This document shows, piece by piece, positions 1-8,516 of a DNA stretch of 64,000 bases. A model generated the notes under the pieces. The model saw only the letters and a list, made by a program, of their open reading frames with translations. It made no database searches and had not been told where the DNA came from. This DNA is from Geothrix oryzisoli. GTDB lineage: Bacteria; Acidobacteriota; Holophagae; Holophagales; Holophagaceae. The stretch covers positions 138,019 to 202,018 of the forward strand of contig NZ_JAKZLB010000002.1 of NCBI RefSeq assembly GCF_022808865.1, in the 5' to 3' direction. The translations under genes were made by a program, and so were the position numbers. The stretch's first letter is position 1; every line of letters starts with the position of its first letter.

Positions 1-1
1 G

Positions 2-310
2 ATGCGCCACCTGCCGCAGGAAGTACTCCAGGACGAGGAGACCTTGCGGCGCATGGTGTCCGACCGCCAGCTGGACCCGGGCATCCTCCTGCGCCTGGCC
101 CGGAACAAGCTGACCCCGCGCGCCGTGCTGGAACAGATCGCCAGCCACCCGGTGCTCATGGCCCACGCGGCGATCATGTCCGAACTGCTGCTGAACCCCA
201 AGACCCCCCGGGAAGCCTCGGTCCGCATCTGGGGGCTGCTGTCCGAAGCCGAGCAGCAGCAGCTCCTCCGCAGCCCGCACCTTCCCGCGACCCTGCGGAC
301 CCTCGGGTAA
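2..310 (+). CDS. Hypothetical protein, probably the C-terminal part of a longer gene
   Basis: An open frame runs from the window edge to a TAA at 308-310. The first visible Met is at base 2, so the true start may lie outside the window. The 102 visible residues are rich in Leu, Arg and Glu and look all-helical, with no membrane segment or signal peptide. I do not recognise the family. It ends 42 bases before the next gene on the same strand and could be cotranscribed with the sigma-factor operon. Confidence 0.6.
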   Translation: MRHLPQEVLQDEETLRRMVSDRQLDPGILLRLARNKLTPRAVLEQIASHPVLMAHAAIMSELLLNPKTPREASVRIWGLLSEAEQQQLLRSPHLPATLRTLG

Positions 311-352
311 ACGGGGGGTCCACCGTCCCGTAGCCCAAGTCCAGGAGCCCCC

Positions 353-1363
353 ATGCGCCGCCCCGCCGCCATTCTGATTCCCGCCGCGGTGGTCCTGCTC
401 TGCCTGCCCTTCGCCGCTTCCTGCCGGCCCCGGCCACGGGTGCCCGGCTGGGTGAAGGCCGCTCCGGCCGACAGTGTGGCCGCGTTCTCCGGCGAGGCCG
501 GCTGGATGCTCACCCACAAAGAGGTCCAGTCCCTCATCTCCCGCGATCCCATGGTGGAGCGGGCCCTCGACATCTTCCTCCAGAAGGCCCGCATCAACCC
601 GCGCACCGAGACCGGCCGGGTGACCTTCCATGTCATCGGCGTGCCGCAGCAGGGCGAGCGGGACCTCCAGAAGGGCCTTGAGCACGTCCTCATCCAGCTG
701 AACCAGTTCGCGGATCCCGCCGCCCTGGTGGCGGCGCTGGCGGAATCCTTCCCCCAGGAGGGGAGCCTGCGCCTGCAGGGCCGCGACTGGCCCCTCCACG
801 TGATCCTCGATCTGGAGACCGGAGGGACGAAAGCCCACATCCGGGCCGCCAGCGACGAAAAGGGCCAGATCTGGATCGGCTCACTGGAGGCCCTCCAGCG
901 CATGGCCTCGAAGGGGAGCCTCGCCGCCCAGCCCAACTCGGCGCTCGCGGCGGAATGGATCAGCGCCCGTGCCCCCTTCCAGGGCTACCTCCAGCCCGAG
1001 GCCCTGCTGAGCGGACTGCGCCGGAGTTTCGACGGCAGCATCATCAAGGACCTGCCTCAGGGGGTCGACGCCCTCTTCTGGAGCATCACGCCGCCCGCCC
1101 AGAAGGATCAGCCCATCCGCTTCGAACTGGCCCTGGCGGGTTCGCCCGAGGGCATCAACCAGGTCACGCCGTGGCTCCAGCGCCTGGTGGCCGCCGCCAA
1201 CGCGGTGCAATCCGCCCCCGGGGCGGCCCCGGAGCTGGTGCAGGAGAAACGCCGGGTGGGCCTGCGCTGCGCCCTCACCCCCGAACAACTCAAGCTGGTC
1301 ATGGAGAAGCTGGGCCAGCCGGGCTTTTCGCTGGCCCTGCCGGGCAGGATCCCCAAGGCATGA
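353..1363 (+). CDS. Envelope protein of unknown function with N-terminal signal (possible lipoprotein)
   Basis: The 336-residue product starts with a typical export signal: basic MRRP, a hydrophobic stretch to about residue 22, then an AASC motif that could be a loose lipobox. The mature part is soluble-looking with alternating strands and helices, and I recognise no catalytic motif. Its TGA overlaps the ATG of the sigma factor gene by four bases, so the two are almost certainly cotranslated. Being first in a sigma/partner operon, it could be an envelope component sensed or controlled by that system; this is inference from position only. Confidence 0.7.
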   Translation: MRRPAAILIPAAVVLLCLPFAASCRPRPRVPGWVKAAPADSVAAFSGEAGWMLTHKEVQSLISRDPMVERALDIFLQKARINPRTETGRVTFHVIGVPQQGERDLQKGLEHVLIQLNQFADPAALVAALAESFPQEGSLRLQGRDWPLHVILDLETGGTKAHIRAASDEKGQIWIGSLEALQRMASKGSLAAQPNSALAAEWISARAPFQGYLQPEALLSGLRRSFDGSIIKDLPQGVDALFWSITPPAQKDQPIRFELALAGSPEGINQVTPWLQRLVAAANAVQSAPGAAPELVQEKRRVGLRCALTPEQLKLVMEKLGQPGFSLALPGRIPKA

Positions 1364-1953
1364 GCGTGGCCGTGTCGCAGCCTCCGGATCCCTCAGGGCC
1401 CCACCCCCTGGAGACGGAGTCCCCCGAATACTGGATGGCCCAGCTCAAGGCCGGACGGGAGGAGGCCCTGGCCCACCTCATGGCCCGCTTCGAGCGGCCC
1501 CTGTGCGCCTTCCTGCACCGGCGCCTCCAGGGCGAGGCCGGGGTGGTCCAGGAACTGGCCCAGGAGGTTTTTCTCAAGTGCCTCCAGCATTGCCAGCGGT
1601 TCGAGGAGGGGCGTCCCGTGGCGGCCTGGCTTTTTACGCTGGCGGCTAATGCGGCGACGGATCATCTGCGTAGACGGGGGCGAGAGGTATCCCCTCCCGA
1701 GACCTTTGATGCTCCGGACCCCCACCAGGCTTCACCCTGGGAATCCGTGGACCAAAGCCGGCGGATCCAGGCCCTTCGCGGGGCCCTGGACGGCCTCACC
1801 CCCCGCCAGCGGGCCATGGTTCTGGCCTACTACGTCCACGAACACCCGGTGAAGCGGATCGCCCAGGATCTGGGCTGCGCCGAAGGCACCGTGAAAGCCA
1901 CCCTGTTCCAAAGCCTCCAGAAGCTCCGCAAGACCCTTGGACCCCAGCCATGA
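1360..1953 (+). CDS. RNA polymerase sigma factor, ECF (sigma-70 group 4) type
   Basis: A 197-residue ECF sigma factor. Region 2 spans roughly residues 32-115 (acidic AQEVFLKCLQ helix, then AAWLFTLAANAATDHLRR for -10 recognition). Region 4 covers residues 143-194 with the helix-turn-helix IAQDLGCAEGTVKATLFQ. The ATG at 1360 overlaps the preceding stop; the in-frame codons extending upstream are a shadow of the previous gene. It overlaps by four bases with a gene for a membrane protein that is likely its regulatory partner. No cognate promoter motif could be assigned by eye. Confidence 0.93.
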   Translation: MSVAVSQPPDPSGPHPLETESPEYWMAQLKAGREEALAHLMARFERPLCAFLHRRLQGEAGVVQELAQEVFLKCLQHCQRFEEGRPVAAWLFTLAANAATDHLRRRGREVSPPETFDAPDPHQASPWESVDQSRRIQALRGALDGLTPRQRAMVLAYYVHEHPVKRIAQDLGCAEGTVKATLFQSLQKLRKTLGPQP

Positions 1954-2636
1954 CTCCCGCCCACGACCCCAGCCGCCTTGATCCCCAGGAAGAGGCCCGC
2001 CGCTTCGAGATCCTCGAGCGGCCCGAGCTCTGGCCCGACGATCCGGCGCAGCAGGCCGAGCTGGCCGAGCTGCTGGAGCTCCACCTGGCCCTCGGAAGCC
2101 ACGGCCCGGCCCTGGCCGAGAGCCTCGCCCCCGCGCCCCGGACCCGCTGGACCGGTTCCTGGACCCTGGCGGCCGCCGCGGTCCTCCTGGTCGCCCTGAT
2201 TCCGGCCGCCTACACCGTGCAGCGCACCCATAGCCTCCGGGCCATGGCCCAGGACACCGCCCGCCTCGAGCAGCAGGCCCGCAAGCGCACCCAGGACCGC
2301 GCCTGGATCGCCTTCTTCCAGCAGAGCACGACCCTCATCCAGGATTTCGAGCAGAATCCCGCCCTGTGCAAGAAGGGCGACGAGGACCGCCGCCAGGAGC
2401 GCGAGATGGCCCAGACGCTTCTCGAGGCCAGCCACCAGCTCGCCGCCCAGGGCGCCCCGATCCAGGAAGCCGAGGCCATCCGCGCGAGCCTCCACACCTG
2501 GCTCACCGAGATCGCCCTGGAGGACGACTGCCTCAGCGTCGAGCGGGCCCGCGAACTCCGGCAGTGGGCCGCCGCCCACAATCTGGAAGGCCAGGCCGAA
2601 CGCATGGAACGCCGGCTCAAGGGAGACGGCGCATGA
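1950..2636 (+). CDS. Single-pass membrane protein, candidate anti-sigma factor
   Basis: This 228-residue protein has an acidic, Glu-rich N-terminal cytoplasmic part (about 65 residues), one transmembrane helix at roughly residues 72-90 (a run of Ala, Val, Leu), and a helical, charged C-terminal part with three Cys/Glu-rich helices. The topology and the position directly after an ECF sigma gene, with a four-base overlap, fit an anti-sigma factor. The usual zinc-binding HxxxCxxC of ZAS-type anti-sigma factors is absent, so the assignment rests on context. It overlaps the following TPR gene by four bases. Confidence 0.6.
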   Translation: MTPAHDPSRLDPQEEARRFEILERPELWPDDPAQQAELAELLELHLALGSHGPALAESLAPAPRTRWTGSWTLAAAAVLLVALIPAAYTVQRTHSLRAMAQDTARLEQQARKRTQDRAWIAFFQQSTTLIQDFEQNPALCKKGDEDRRQEREMAQTLLEASHQLAAQGAPIQEAEAIRASLHTWLTEIALEDDCLSVERARELRQWAAAHNLEGQAERMERRLKGDGA

Positions 2637-3451
2637 CCTTGGCCCTCCTGCTGGCCGCCCCCGCCCTGGTGGCACCCGCGCCTGCGGGGCCGGCCGCCCT
2701 CCTGCTGGCGGCCCCGGAAGGCCCCGTGGAGACCCTGTTCCGCCAGGGCCGCGACCTCCGCTACGCCCAGCGCTGGTACGAAGCGGCCCAGGCCTACCGT
2801 TCGCTGATCCGGGAGTTCCCGGGCTCGTCCCGCCTGCCCGACGCGCGCTACTGGCTGGCCTCCAGCCTGGAGCAGGACCAGCGATGGGATGAGGCCGCCG
2901 ACGCCTACACCGAGTTCCTCGCGAAGCATCCCGATCAGCGGATGCTGGGCAAGGAGGCCAAGCTGAACCGCGTGCGGTGCTGGGGCATCCGCCAGTGGGA
3001 CAGCCCCATCGCCCAGGCCGGCCTGGCCGGCGCCCTGACCGATGACCGCGAGGAGGTGCGCATCGCCGCGGCCCTCCAGCTGGCCAAACGCCGGGACGGC
3101 CGGGCGGTGCCCGTGCTCCAGGCCGGCCTCCGGGTGGATGCCTCCTCCGAGGCCTGCCGCCTCGCCCTGCAGGCCATGGGCGTCCAGCCCCAGGCCGCGG
3201 GTCCCGCCCAGGGCCGCTTCCTGGTCATCCGCGTGAAGGAGCGGACCAAACCCGAGGCGCTGACCGTCCGCCTGACCCTGGGCCTGGCCCGGGCCGTGGG
3301 GGGCTACCTCTCGGACGAGCAGCTGCGCCAGGCCCGCAGGAAGGGCGTGGACCTGGAGCGCCTCATGGACCAGGCCATGAACGCCCCCAAGGGCACGGAA
3401 CTCTTCAGCCTGGAGGACGGCAAGAGCACAGTGACGGTGACGGTCGAGTAG
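2633..3451 (+). CDS. Exported TPR/HEAT-repeat protein
   Basis: A 272-residue protein with a hydrophobic Ala/Leu/Pro-rich N-terminus that may serve as an export signal. Residues 30-110 contain two TPR-like helical pairs (aromatic-rich RYAQRWYEAAQAYRSLI, then WDEAADAYTEFL) as in YbgF/BamD-like outer-membrane adaptors. A HEAT-like segment follows (ALTDDREEVRIAAALQLAKR). The C-terminal 80 residues are a mixed domain I do not recognise. Last gene of the four-gene overlapping sigma-factor operon, so probably part of the same envelope-stress or assembly function. Confidence 0.65.
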   Translation: MTLALLLAAPALVAPAPAGPAALLLAAPEGPVETLFRQGRDLRYAQRWYEAAQAYRSLIREFPGSSRLPDARYWLASSLEQDQRWDEAADAYTEFLAKHPDQRMLGKEAKLNRVRCWGIRQWDSPIAQAGLAGALTDDREEVRIAAALQLAKRRDGRAVPVLQAGLRVDASSEACRLALQAMGVQPQAAGPAQGRFLVIRVKERTKPEALTVRLTLGLARAVGGYLSDEQLRQARRKGVDLERLMDQAMNAPKGTELFSLEDGKSTVTVTVE

Positions 3452-3483
3452 CCGCCCGTGACGGTGGCGCAGGCCGGACCGGC

Positions 3484-3489
3484 TAAGCT
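3484..3489 (+). promoter_or_regulatory. Possible -10 element of the MsbA-like exporter gene
   Basis: TAAGCT lies 11 bases before the ATG at 3501 in an otherwise GC-rich gap. It fits the TAnnnT form of a sigma-70 -10 box, and a similar hexamer recurs before several genes in this window. No convincing -35 element is visible, and the implied leader is very short. Confidence 0.25.
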
Positions 3490-3500
3490 GGTCGCTGACC

Positions 3501-5306
3501 ATGTCGCGACTCCTGCGTTTCTTCAACGACCACCTCCGCGCCCATGCCCCCCTCATCGCGGGGGCCTCGCTGCTGTTGCTCCTGGCCGGACTCTGCCAGG
3601 GCGCCCTCATCGCCTCCATCAAGTTCGTGTTCGACGATGGCAAGGCCCACGCCATGGGCATCGCCCAGGGAGGCCTGTTCGGCCAGCTGGAGCACCTGCG
3701 GGCCTGGATCCTGGCCCACCTGCCCGAGGCCTCCGCCCTGCGCACGGGCCTGCTGGTGCCCCTGGTGCTGGTCCTGCTGTTCGCCTTAAAGGGCCTCTTC
3801 ACCTACGCCGGCACCCTGCTCATGGTCCGCAGCGGCATCCGCGCCACCCAGGCCTTCCGCGAGCGCCTCTTCGCCCACCTGCTGACCCAGGAGCCCGCCT
3901 TCTTCCAGAAGCATCCCGTGGGGGAGCTGATCACGCGCAGCATCAGCGACGTGGGCGCCGTGCAGGGCATCGCCAGCAACCAGCTGGCGGAGGCCGTCCG
4001 CGAGACCTGCGTGGCCGTCACCATGCTGGCCACAGTCCTCTACATGGACTGGAAGCTGAGCCTCACCCTGTTCCTGGCCGGCCCCCTGGTGGTGCTGCCC
4101 GTGAAGAAGCTCAGCCAGCGCATCCGCCGGGTGAACCACCGGAACCAGGAGGCCTCCAGCCGCCTGCTCCAGCGCCTGAAGGAAGTCTTCAGCAACATCC
4201 GCGTGGTCCAGGCCTTCGCCCGGGAATCCTACGAGGTGAGCCGCTTCCAGGTCCAGAACCAGGAGCTCTACCGGCTGGGCATGAAGAGTGCCCGGGCCTC
4301 GGCCCTCTCCACGCCGATCATGGAACTGGTGGGCGGCTTCCTGCTGGCGGGCCTCGCCGCCTACGCCGCCGGGCGCTTCAAGGCCGGCACCCTCACCACC
4401 GAGAACTTCCTGACCTACATCTTGGCCATTTACGCGCTGTACGATCCCCTGCGCCGCCTCACCAAGCTCAACAACGAGATCCAGGTGGCCTCCGCCAGCC
4501 TCGACCGCGTCTACGCGATGCTGGACCGGAAGCCGGAGCTGCCGGTGAACCCGAATCCGGTGCCGATGCCCGCGCGGCCGAGCCTGCTGCGCTTCGAGGG
4601 CGTGGCGTTCGCCTATGATCCCAAGCACCCGGTCCTGCGCGGCATCGACCTGGAGATCCGCGCCGGAGAGACCGTCGCGCTGGTGGGCGGCAGCGGCGGC
4701 GGCAAGACCACCCTGGTGAACCTGGTGCCCCGGTTCTTCGATCCCACCGCCGGCCGCATCACCCTCGATGGCATCGACATCCGCGACTTCGATCCCCGTG
4801 AGCTCCGCAAGACCATCGGCATCGTCACCCAGGAGACCCTGCTCTTCATGGACACGGTGCACGACAACATCGCCTACGGCAAGCAGGCCAGCCGGGAAGC
4901 CGTCATCGAGGCCGCGAAGCAGGCCCACGCCCACGACTTCATCCAGACTCTGCCTCGCGGCTATGACACGCCCCTGGCCGAGACGGGCTCCAGTGTGAGC
5001 GGCGGCCAGCGCCAGCGCCTCGCCATCGCCCGGGCCCTGCTGCAGGATCCGCCCATCCTCATCCTCGACGAGGCCACCAGTGCCCTGGACACCGAGAGCG
5101 AGCGAGCGGTGCAGGCCGCCCTGGAGACCCTCATGCGGGACCGCACCACCCTCGTCATCGCCCACCGCCTCAGCACCATCCAGCGGGCCACCCGCATCTG
5201 CGCCATGAAGCAGGGCCGCATCGTCGAGCAGGGCACGCACGACGAGCTCCTGGGCCTCGACGGCGAATACGCGCGCCTGCACAAGCTGCAGTTCGCCGAA
5301 GCCTGA
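3501..5306 (+). CDS. ABC exporter, fused permease/ATPase, MsbA-like
   Basis: A 601-residue half-transporter that should work as a homodimer. Residues 1-320 form the six-helix exporter domain. Residues 355-600 are the nucleotide-binding domain: Walker A GGSGGGKTT near residue 395, Q-loop (VTQETLL), ABC signature VSGGQ, Walker B ILILDEATSALD and the switch His in IAHRLS. Length and layout match MsbA, the lipid A/phospholipid flippase of the inner membrane, but peptide or drug exporters look the same. Its TGA overlaps the ATG of queA by one base, an arrangement that probably reflects compact packing more than shared function. Confidence 0.85.
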   Translation: MSRLLRFFNDHLRAHAPLIAGASLLLLLAGLCQGALIASIKFVFDDGKAHAMGIAQGGLFGQLEHLRAWILAHLPEASALRTGLLVPLVLVLLFALKGLFTYAGTLLMVRSGIRATQAFRERLFAHLLTQEPAFFQKHPVGELITRSISDVGAVQGIASNQLAEAVRETCVAVTMLATVLYMDWKLSLTLFLAGPLVVLPVKKLSQRIRRVNHRNQEASSRLLQRLKEVFSNIRVVQAFARESYEVSRFQVQNQELYRLGMKSARASALSTPIMELVGGFLLAGLAAYAAGRFKAGTLTTENFLTYILAIYALYDPLRRLTKLNNEIQVASASLDRVYAMLDRKPELPVNPNPVPMPARPSLLRFEGVAFAYDPKHPVLRGIDLEIRAGETVALVGGSGGGKTTLVNLVPRFFDPTAGRITLDGIDIRDFDPRELRKTIGIVTQETLLFMDTVHDNIAYGKQASREAVIEAAKQAHAHDFIQTLPRGYDTPLAETGSSVSGGQRQRLAIARALLQDPPILILDEATSALDTESERAVQAALETLMRDRTTLVIAHRLSTIQRATRICAMKQGRIVEQGTHDELLGLDGEYARLHKLQFAEA

Positions 5307-6370
5307 TGCTCCGCTCCGCCTTCCACTTCGACCTGCCGCAGGACCTGATCGCGCAGCACCCCGCGCCCGCCCGCGACGGCGCGCGGCTGCTGGTGGTGGA
5401 CGCGGGGACCGGCCGCTGGTCCCACCGCTCCATCCGCGACCTGCCGAACCTGGTGCCCACAGGGAGCCTCTGCGTGCCCAACGACGTCCGCGTCCGCCAC
5501 GCCCGCCTCTTCCTGCGGCGGGCCGGCGGCGGGGCGGGCGAGGCCCTGCTGCTGCGCAGCCTCGGGGACGGGGCTTTCGAGGCCATGGTGAAGCCGGGTG
5601 CGCGGCTGAAACCCGGGGCCTCGGCCGCCGTGGTGGATCCGGCCTCCCAGGCGGAACTGGCCCGCCTCGACATCCTCGACACCCTGCCCGAGGGCCTGCG
5701 GACCGTGCGGGTGCATGCCGAGCACGGCCTGGACTGGGACGAGATCGACCGCATCGGCCGCCTGCCCCTGCCGCCCTACATCGAGCACCTGGCCGAAGCC
5801 GAGGATGAAGCGCGGTACCAGACCGTCTTCGCGGCCCGCGAGGGCGAGGCGGTGGCCGCCCCCACGGCCGGCCTCCACTTCACGCCGGGGCTCATCGAGG
5901 CGCTGACGGCCCGCGGCTGCGGCTGGCATCCGGTCCGGCTCCACGTGGGCCTGGGCACCTTCCGGCCCATGACCGCCGAGCGCCTCGAGGACCACGCCAT
6001 GCACGAGGAGCGCTTCGAGATCCCCGAGCCCACGGCCGCCGCCCTCGAACCCGTGCTCCGCGACCGCTCCCGGCCGGTGCTCTGCGTGGGCACCACCTCC
6101 CTGCGCACCCTGGAGGGCGCCTGGGACGGGGCGCGCCTCGCCCGTGCGGGCGCCACGCGCCTGTTCATCACGCCCGGCTACCGGCTCCGCACGGCCGACC
6201 ACCTGCTCACCAACTTCCACCTGCCGGAGAGCACCCTCTTCGTGCTCGTGGCGACCCTGCTCGGTCTCGACCTGGCCCAGGCCGCCTATGCCGAGGCCGT
6301 GCGCGGGCGGTACCGGTTCTTCAGCTATGGCGACGCCATGCTGATCCTGAACGCCCGGCCCGCCCGCTAG
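5306..6370 (+). CDS. queA: tRNA preQ1(34) S-adenosylmethionine ribosyltransferase-isomerase
   Basis: QueA transfers the ribosyl part of S-adenosylmethionine to preQ1 at the wobble base of tRNAs with GUN anticodons, giving epoxyqueuosine. The 354-residue product is full length. It begins with a DLPQDLIAQHP motif, and carries the family hallmarks AAPTAGLHFT (about residue 190), a VHVGLGTFRP-like stretch and C-terminal LLTNFHLPESTLF. The start ATG is shared with the preceding stop. Followed by a strong inverted repeat that probably ends the transcript. Confidence 0.95.
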   Translation: MLRSAFHFDLPQDLIAQHPAPARDGARLLVVDAGTGRWSHRSIRDLPNLVPTGSLCVPNDVRVRHARLFLRRAGGGAGEALLLRSLGDGAFEAMVKPGARLKPGASAAVVDPASQAELARLDILDTLPEGLRTVRVHAEHGLDWDEIDRIGRLPLPPYIEHLAEAEDEARYQTVFAAREGEAVAAPTAGLHFTPGLIEALTARGCGWHPVRLHVGLGTFRPMTAERLEDHAMHEERFEIPEPTAAALEPVLRDRSRPVLCVGTTSLRTLEGAWDGARLARAGATRLFITPGYRLRTADHLLTNFHLPESTLFVLVATLLGLDLAQAAYAEAVRGRYRFFSYGDAMLILNARPAR

Positions 6371-6410
6371 CAGCCCTCCCGGCTTCTCGTGGGGGCTTCG
6401 AGGGGACACA

Positions 6411-6436
6411 GGGGCCGCTTTCAGCCGGGCGGCCCC
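6411..6436. terminator. Bidirectional terminator-like hairpin
   Basis: GGGGCCGC at 6411-6418 pairs perfectly with GCGGCCCC at 6429-6436 around a 10-base loop. It sits between the convergent queA and the small membrane protein gene, where a shared terminator is expected. There is no T-run on either side, so termination efficiency cannot be judged. Confidence 0.5.
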
Positions 6437-6442
6437 ACCTGG

Positions 6443-6790
6443 CTAGAGGTAGTCCACGAACTGGTGGATCACGGGGATGCGGTGCTTCTTGCCCTTCGTG
6501 GCCTGGAGGATGCTCGTCACGGACATGCCCAGGCACCACAGCAGCCACAGAGGCAGGAAGAAGCGCACCGAGACCGCCCCGAAGATGGGGAACAGGCCCA
6601 GGATGAGCATCGCCAGGGTCACGGTGCATTCCGCGAAGGCCAGGATGACCCCCTGCCGCGCATGCCAGAGCAGCTCCGTGTCCTCGCGGTTCCGCATGTA
6701 GGGCAGGAAGGCCCAGGGCCCCGCGTAGCACAGGATCAGGTCTCGCAGGCGCTCCCCTACATAGAGGGGGGTCGGGACATCCAGGGACAC
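6443..6790 (-). CDS. Small membrane protein, DUF4870-like
   Basis: A 115-residue protein with two or three hydrophobic helices, a central LLWHARQG motif and a basic C-terminus (TKGKKHRIPVI), which resembles the DUF4870 family of small membrane proteins. Function is unknown. The start chosen is the GTG at 6790, preceded by GGAGG five bases upstream; the open frame extends far upstream but only as a shadow of the TauE gene. It follows that gene after 35 bases on the same strand. Confidence 0.7.
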   Translation of the reverse strand: MSLDVPTPLYVGERLRDLILCYAGPWAFLPYMRNREDTELLWHARQGVILAFAECTVTLAMLILGLFPIFGAVSVRFFLPLWLLWCLGMSVTSILQATKGKKHRIPVIHQFVDYL

Positions 6791-6825
6791 GGCAACCTCC
6801 GGCTCGAGGATAGCGCAAGCGGCGA

Positions 6826-7614
6826 TCAGTGTCCGCGGAGGGCCACCAGCAGCGCCATGAGGAGCACCACCACGGCGTAACTCTGCTTCAGCTTCACCCC
6901 CTGGACGCGGATGGCCACACGGGCGCCGGCGAGGGCCCCCAGGGCGAACCCCACGGCCACGCCGGCGATCACCACCCAGGGCAGGCCGCCCTGGGCCTTG
7001 GCGTAGACATACACTCCGGGGAGGCCGATGGGCGGCAGCAGCATGGCGAGGCTGGTGAGCTGGGCTTCGTGCTGGGTCATGCGGAAGCGCGAGGCCAGCA
7101 GGGGGATCACCACCACCGCCCCGCCCAGGCCCGTGAGCCCCGAGACCACCCCGGCGAGCAGGCCGATGGGCACCCCGGCGGTCCAGATGCCCGAGGACAG
7201 GTCCAGGGGTTCCAGCGTCCGATCCACGGATGGCGGCTCGTGCCGGAAGTAGGTCTTGATGGCCAGGAACACCAGGAAGGCCGCATAGCTCCAGCGCAGG
7301 GGCTCCGAGGGGATGAGGTTGGCCACCCGGGCGCCCCCGTAGATGCCGAAGAGGAAGGCCAGCACCAGCACCCCCACCAGGCGGAGGCTCGTATGGATGC
7401 CCCGGCTGCGGTACTGGAGCACCGCGGGCAGGCCCGTGGGGAGCAGCATGGCCGCCAGGGTGGCGCCCTGGGCCCGGTGCTGGTCCAGGTGCAGCACCAG
7501 ACCCAGCAGGGGCACCATCACGACGCCGCCTCCCACGCCGAAGAGACCCGACAACGCGCCGCCGCAAAGTCCCGTCACCAGGCCCGCCAGCAGGTGGTTC
7601 ACATCCAGGCTCAC
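6826..7614 (-). CDS. TauE/SafE-family membrane transporter (sulfite/organosulfonate exporter type)
   Basis: A 262-residue polytopic protein with the internal duplication typical of TauE/SafE: GLFGVGGGVVMVPLL near the N-terminus and GLTGLGGAVVVIPLL in the second half, with about eight hydrophobic helices. Members move sulfite, sulfoacetate or other small anions; the substrate here is unknown. The GTG start at 7614 has GGAGG just upstream and overlaps the stop of the esterase gene (GTGA), so the two are cotranslated. Confidence 0.88.
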   Translation of the reverse strand: MSLDVNHLLAGLVTGLCGGALSGLFGVGGGVVMVPLLGLVLHLDQHRAQGATLAAMLLPTGLPAVLQYRSRGIHTSLRLVGVLVLAFLFGIYGGARVANLIPSEPLRWSYAAFLVFLAIKTYFRHEPPSVDRTLEPLDLSSGIWTAGVPIGLLAGVVSGLTGLGGAVVVIPLLASRFRMTQHEAQLTSLAMLLPPIGLPGVYVYAKAQGGLPWVVIAGVAVGFALGALAGARVAIRVQGVKLKQSYAVVVLLMALLVALRGH

Positions 7615-8456
7615 GGCGCCTCCAGAGGGTGGGCCTCGAAGAAGGCCCAGATGAGGTGGGAGGCGGAAAGGTCCGCCACGGGCGGGTCTGCATCCGGTGC
7701 GTACCGCCGCCCGCCGGGCCAGGCGTGGCCCATGCCCGCCACGGTCCAGAGTCCCACGTCGCAGCCACCTCCGGACCAGAGGTCCAGGCGGTGGGCATCC
7801 AGCGTGTCCCGGACCGGCGCTCCGCCGCAGCCCATGAGGGCCGCCCACCGCGCAGCGGCTTCCGGGGCGGCGAGGGCCGGAAGCCGGCGACCCCGGGGGC
7901 CGACCCCCCCGCCATAGGGAATGTGCCGGTCCTCGGTGCCGTGGAAGGCCAGCGTGGGCACGGGTCGGACTGGCGCCGGACCCCAGACCGGGGAGCCCGC
8001 CACGGTCGCGATGGCCGCCACCCAGGGTGCCTCGAGGGCCAGTCGGTAGGCCATCCGGGCCCCGTTGGAGAAGCCGGCTACGAAGCAGCGCTGGGGATCC
8101 ACCGGGGCGTGGCGGCCGACCCGGCCCACCGCAGCCGTGAGAAAGGCCACATCATCGGTGCCCGGGTGCAAGGGGCAGCCCAGCCCGGGGCCGGCGTTCC
8201 AGGCGGAGCCCCGCTCCGGATCCTCGGAGCCCGCCTCGCCCAGGGCTTCCGGATAGGCCACCCGGAAGCCCCGCTCGTCCGCCAGGCGGCTCAGGCCCGA
8301 GAGCGAAGCCATGATGCGCGCCGTGCCGCCCGTGCCATGCAGGGCGACCACCAGGGGCAATTCCTCGCCCGCCGCCCCGGGCGGATCATGGACCAGAATC
8401 CGGCGGGCCTCGCCCTGCCATTCCAGCTTCAGGTAGTGGCCCTGGCCGTGCTGCAC
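7611..8456 (-). CDS. Alpha/beta-hydrolase, PHB-depolymerase/LpqC-type esterase
   Basis: A 281-residue hydrolase of the polyhydroxybutyrate-depolymerase/feruloyl-esterase group. Visible features are the oxyanion-hole VVALHGTGG, the nucleophile elbow GFSNGAR, an acid-region HGTEDRHIPYGG and the catalytic-His region VAGMGHAWPGG. No convincing signal peptide is present with the GTG start at 8456 (GGGGG a few bases upstream), so it may act in the cytoplasm or the start may be wrong. Divergent from the metallophosphoesterase-like gene across 60 bases; overlaps the downstream TauE-like gene. Confidence 0.82.
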   Translation of the reverse strand: MQHGQGHYLKLEWQGEARRILVHDPPGAAGEELPLVVALHGTGGTARIMASLSGLSRLADERGFRVAYPEALGEAGSEDPERGSAWNAGPGLGCPLHPGTDDVAFLTAAVGRVGRHAPVDPQRCFVAGFSNGARMAYRLALEAPWVAAIATVAGSPVWGPAPVRPVPTLAFHGTEDRHIPYGGGVGPRGRRLPALAAPEAAARWAALMGCGGAPVRDTLDAHRLDLWSGGGCDVGLWTVAGMGHAWPGGRRYAPDADPPVADLSASHLIWAFFEAHPLEAP

Positions 8457-8516
8457 CGATCCCCCTGTCCGGGATTCTGGGGCCCCCTGTGTTCCAATGG
8501 AAGGTCGGAGGTCCCA

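Noticed and set aside
4961-6409. 482-codon minus-strand frame opposite msbA-like and queA genes
   Set aside because: No domain can be recognised, and queA and the exporter are intact on the plus strand; a high-GC shadow frame.
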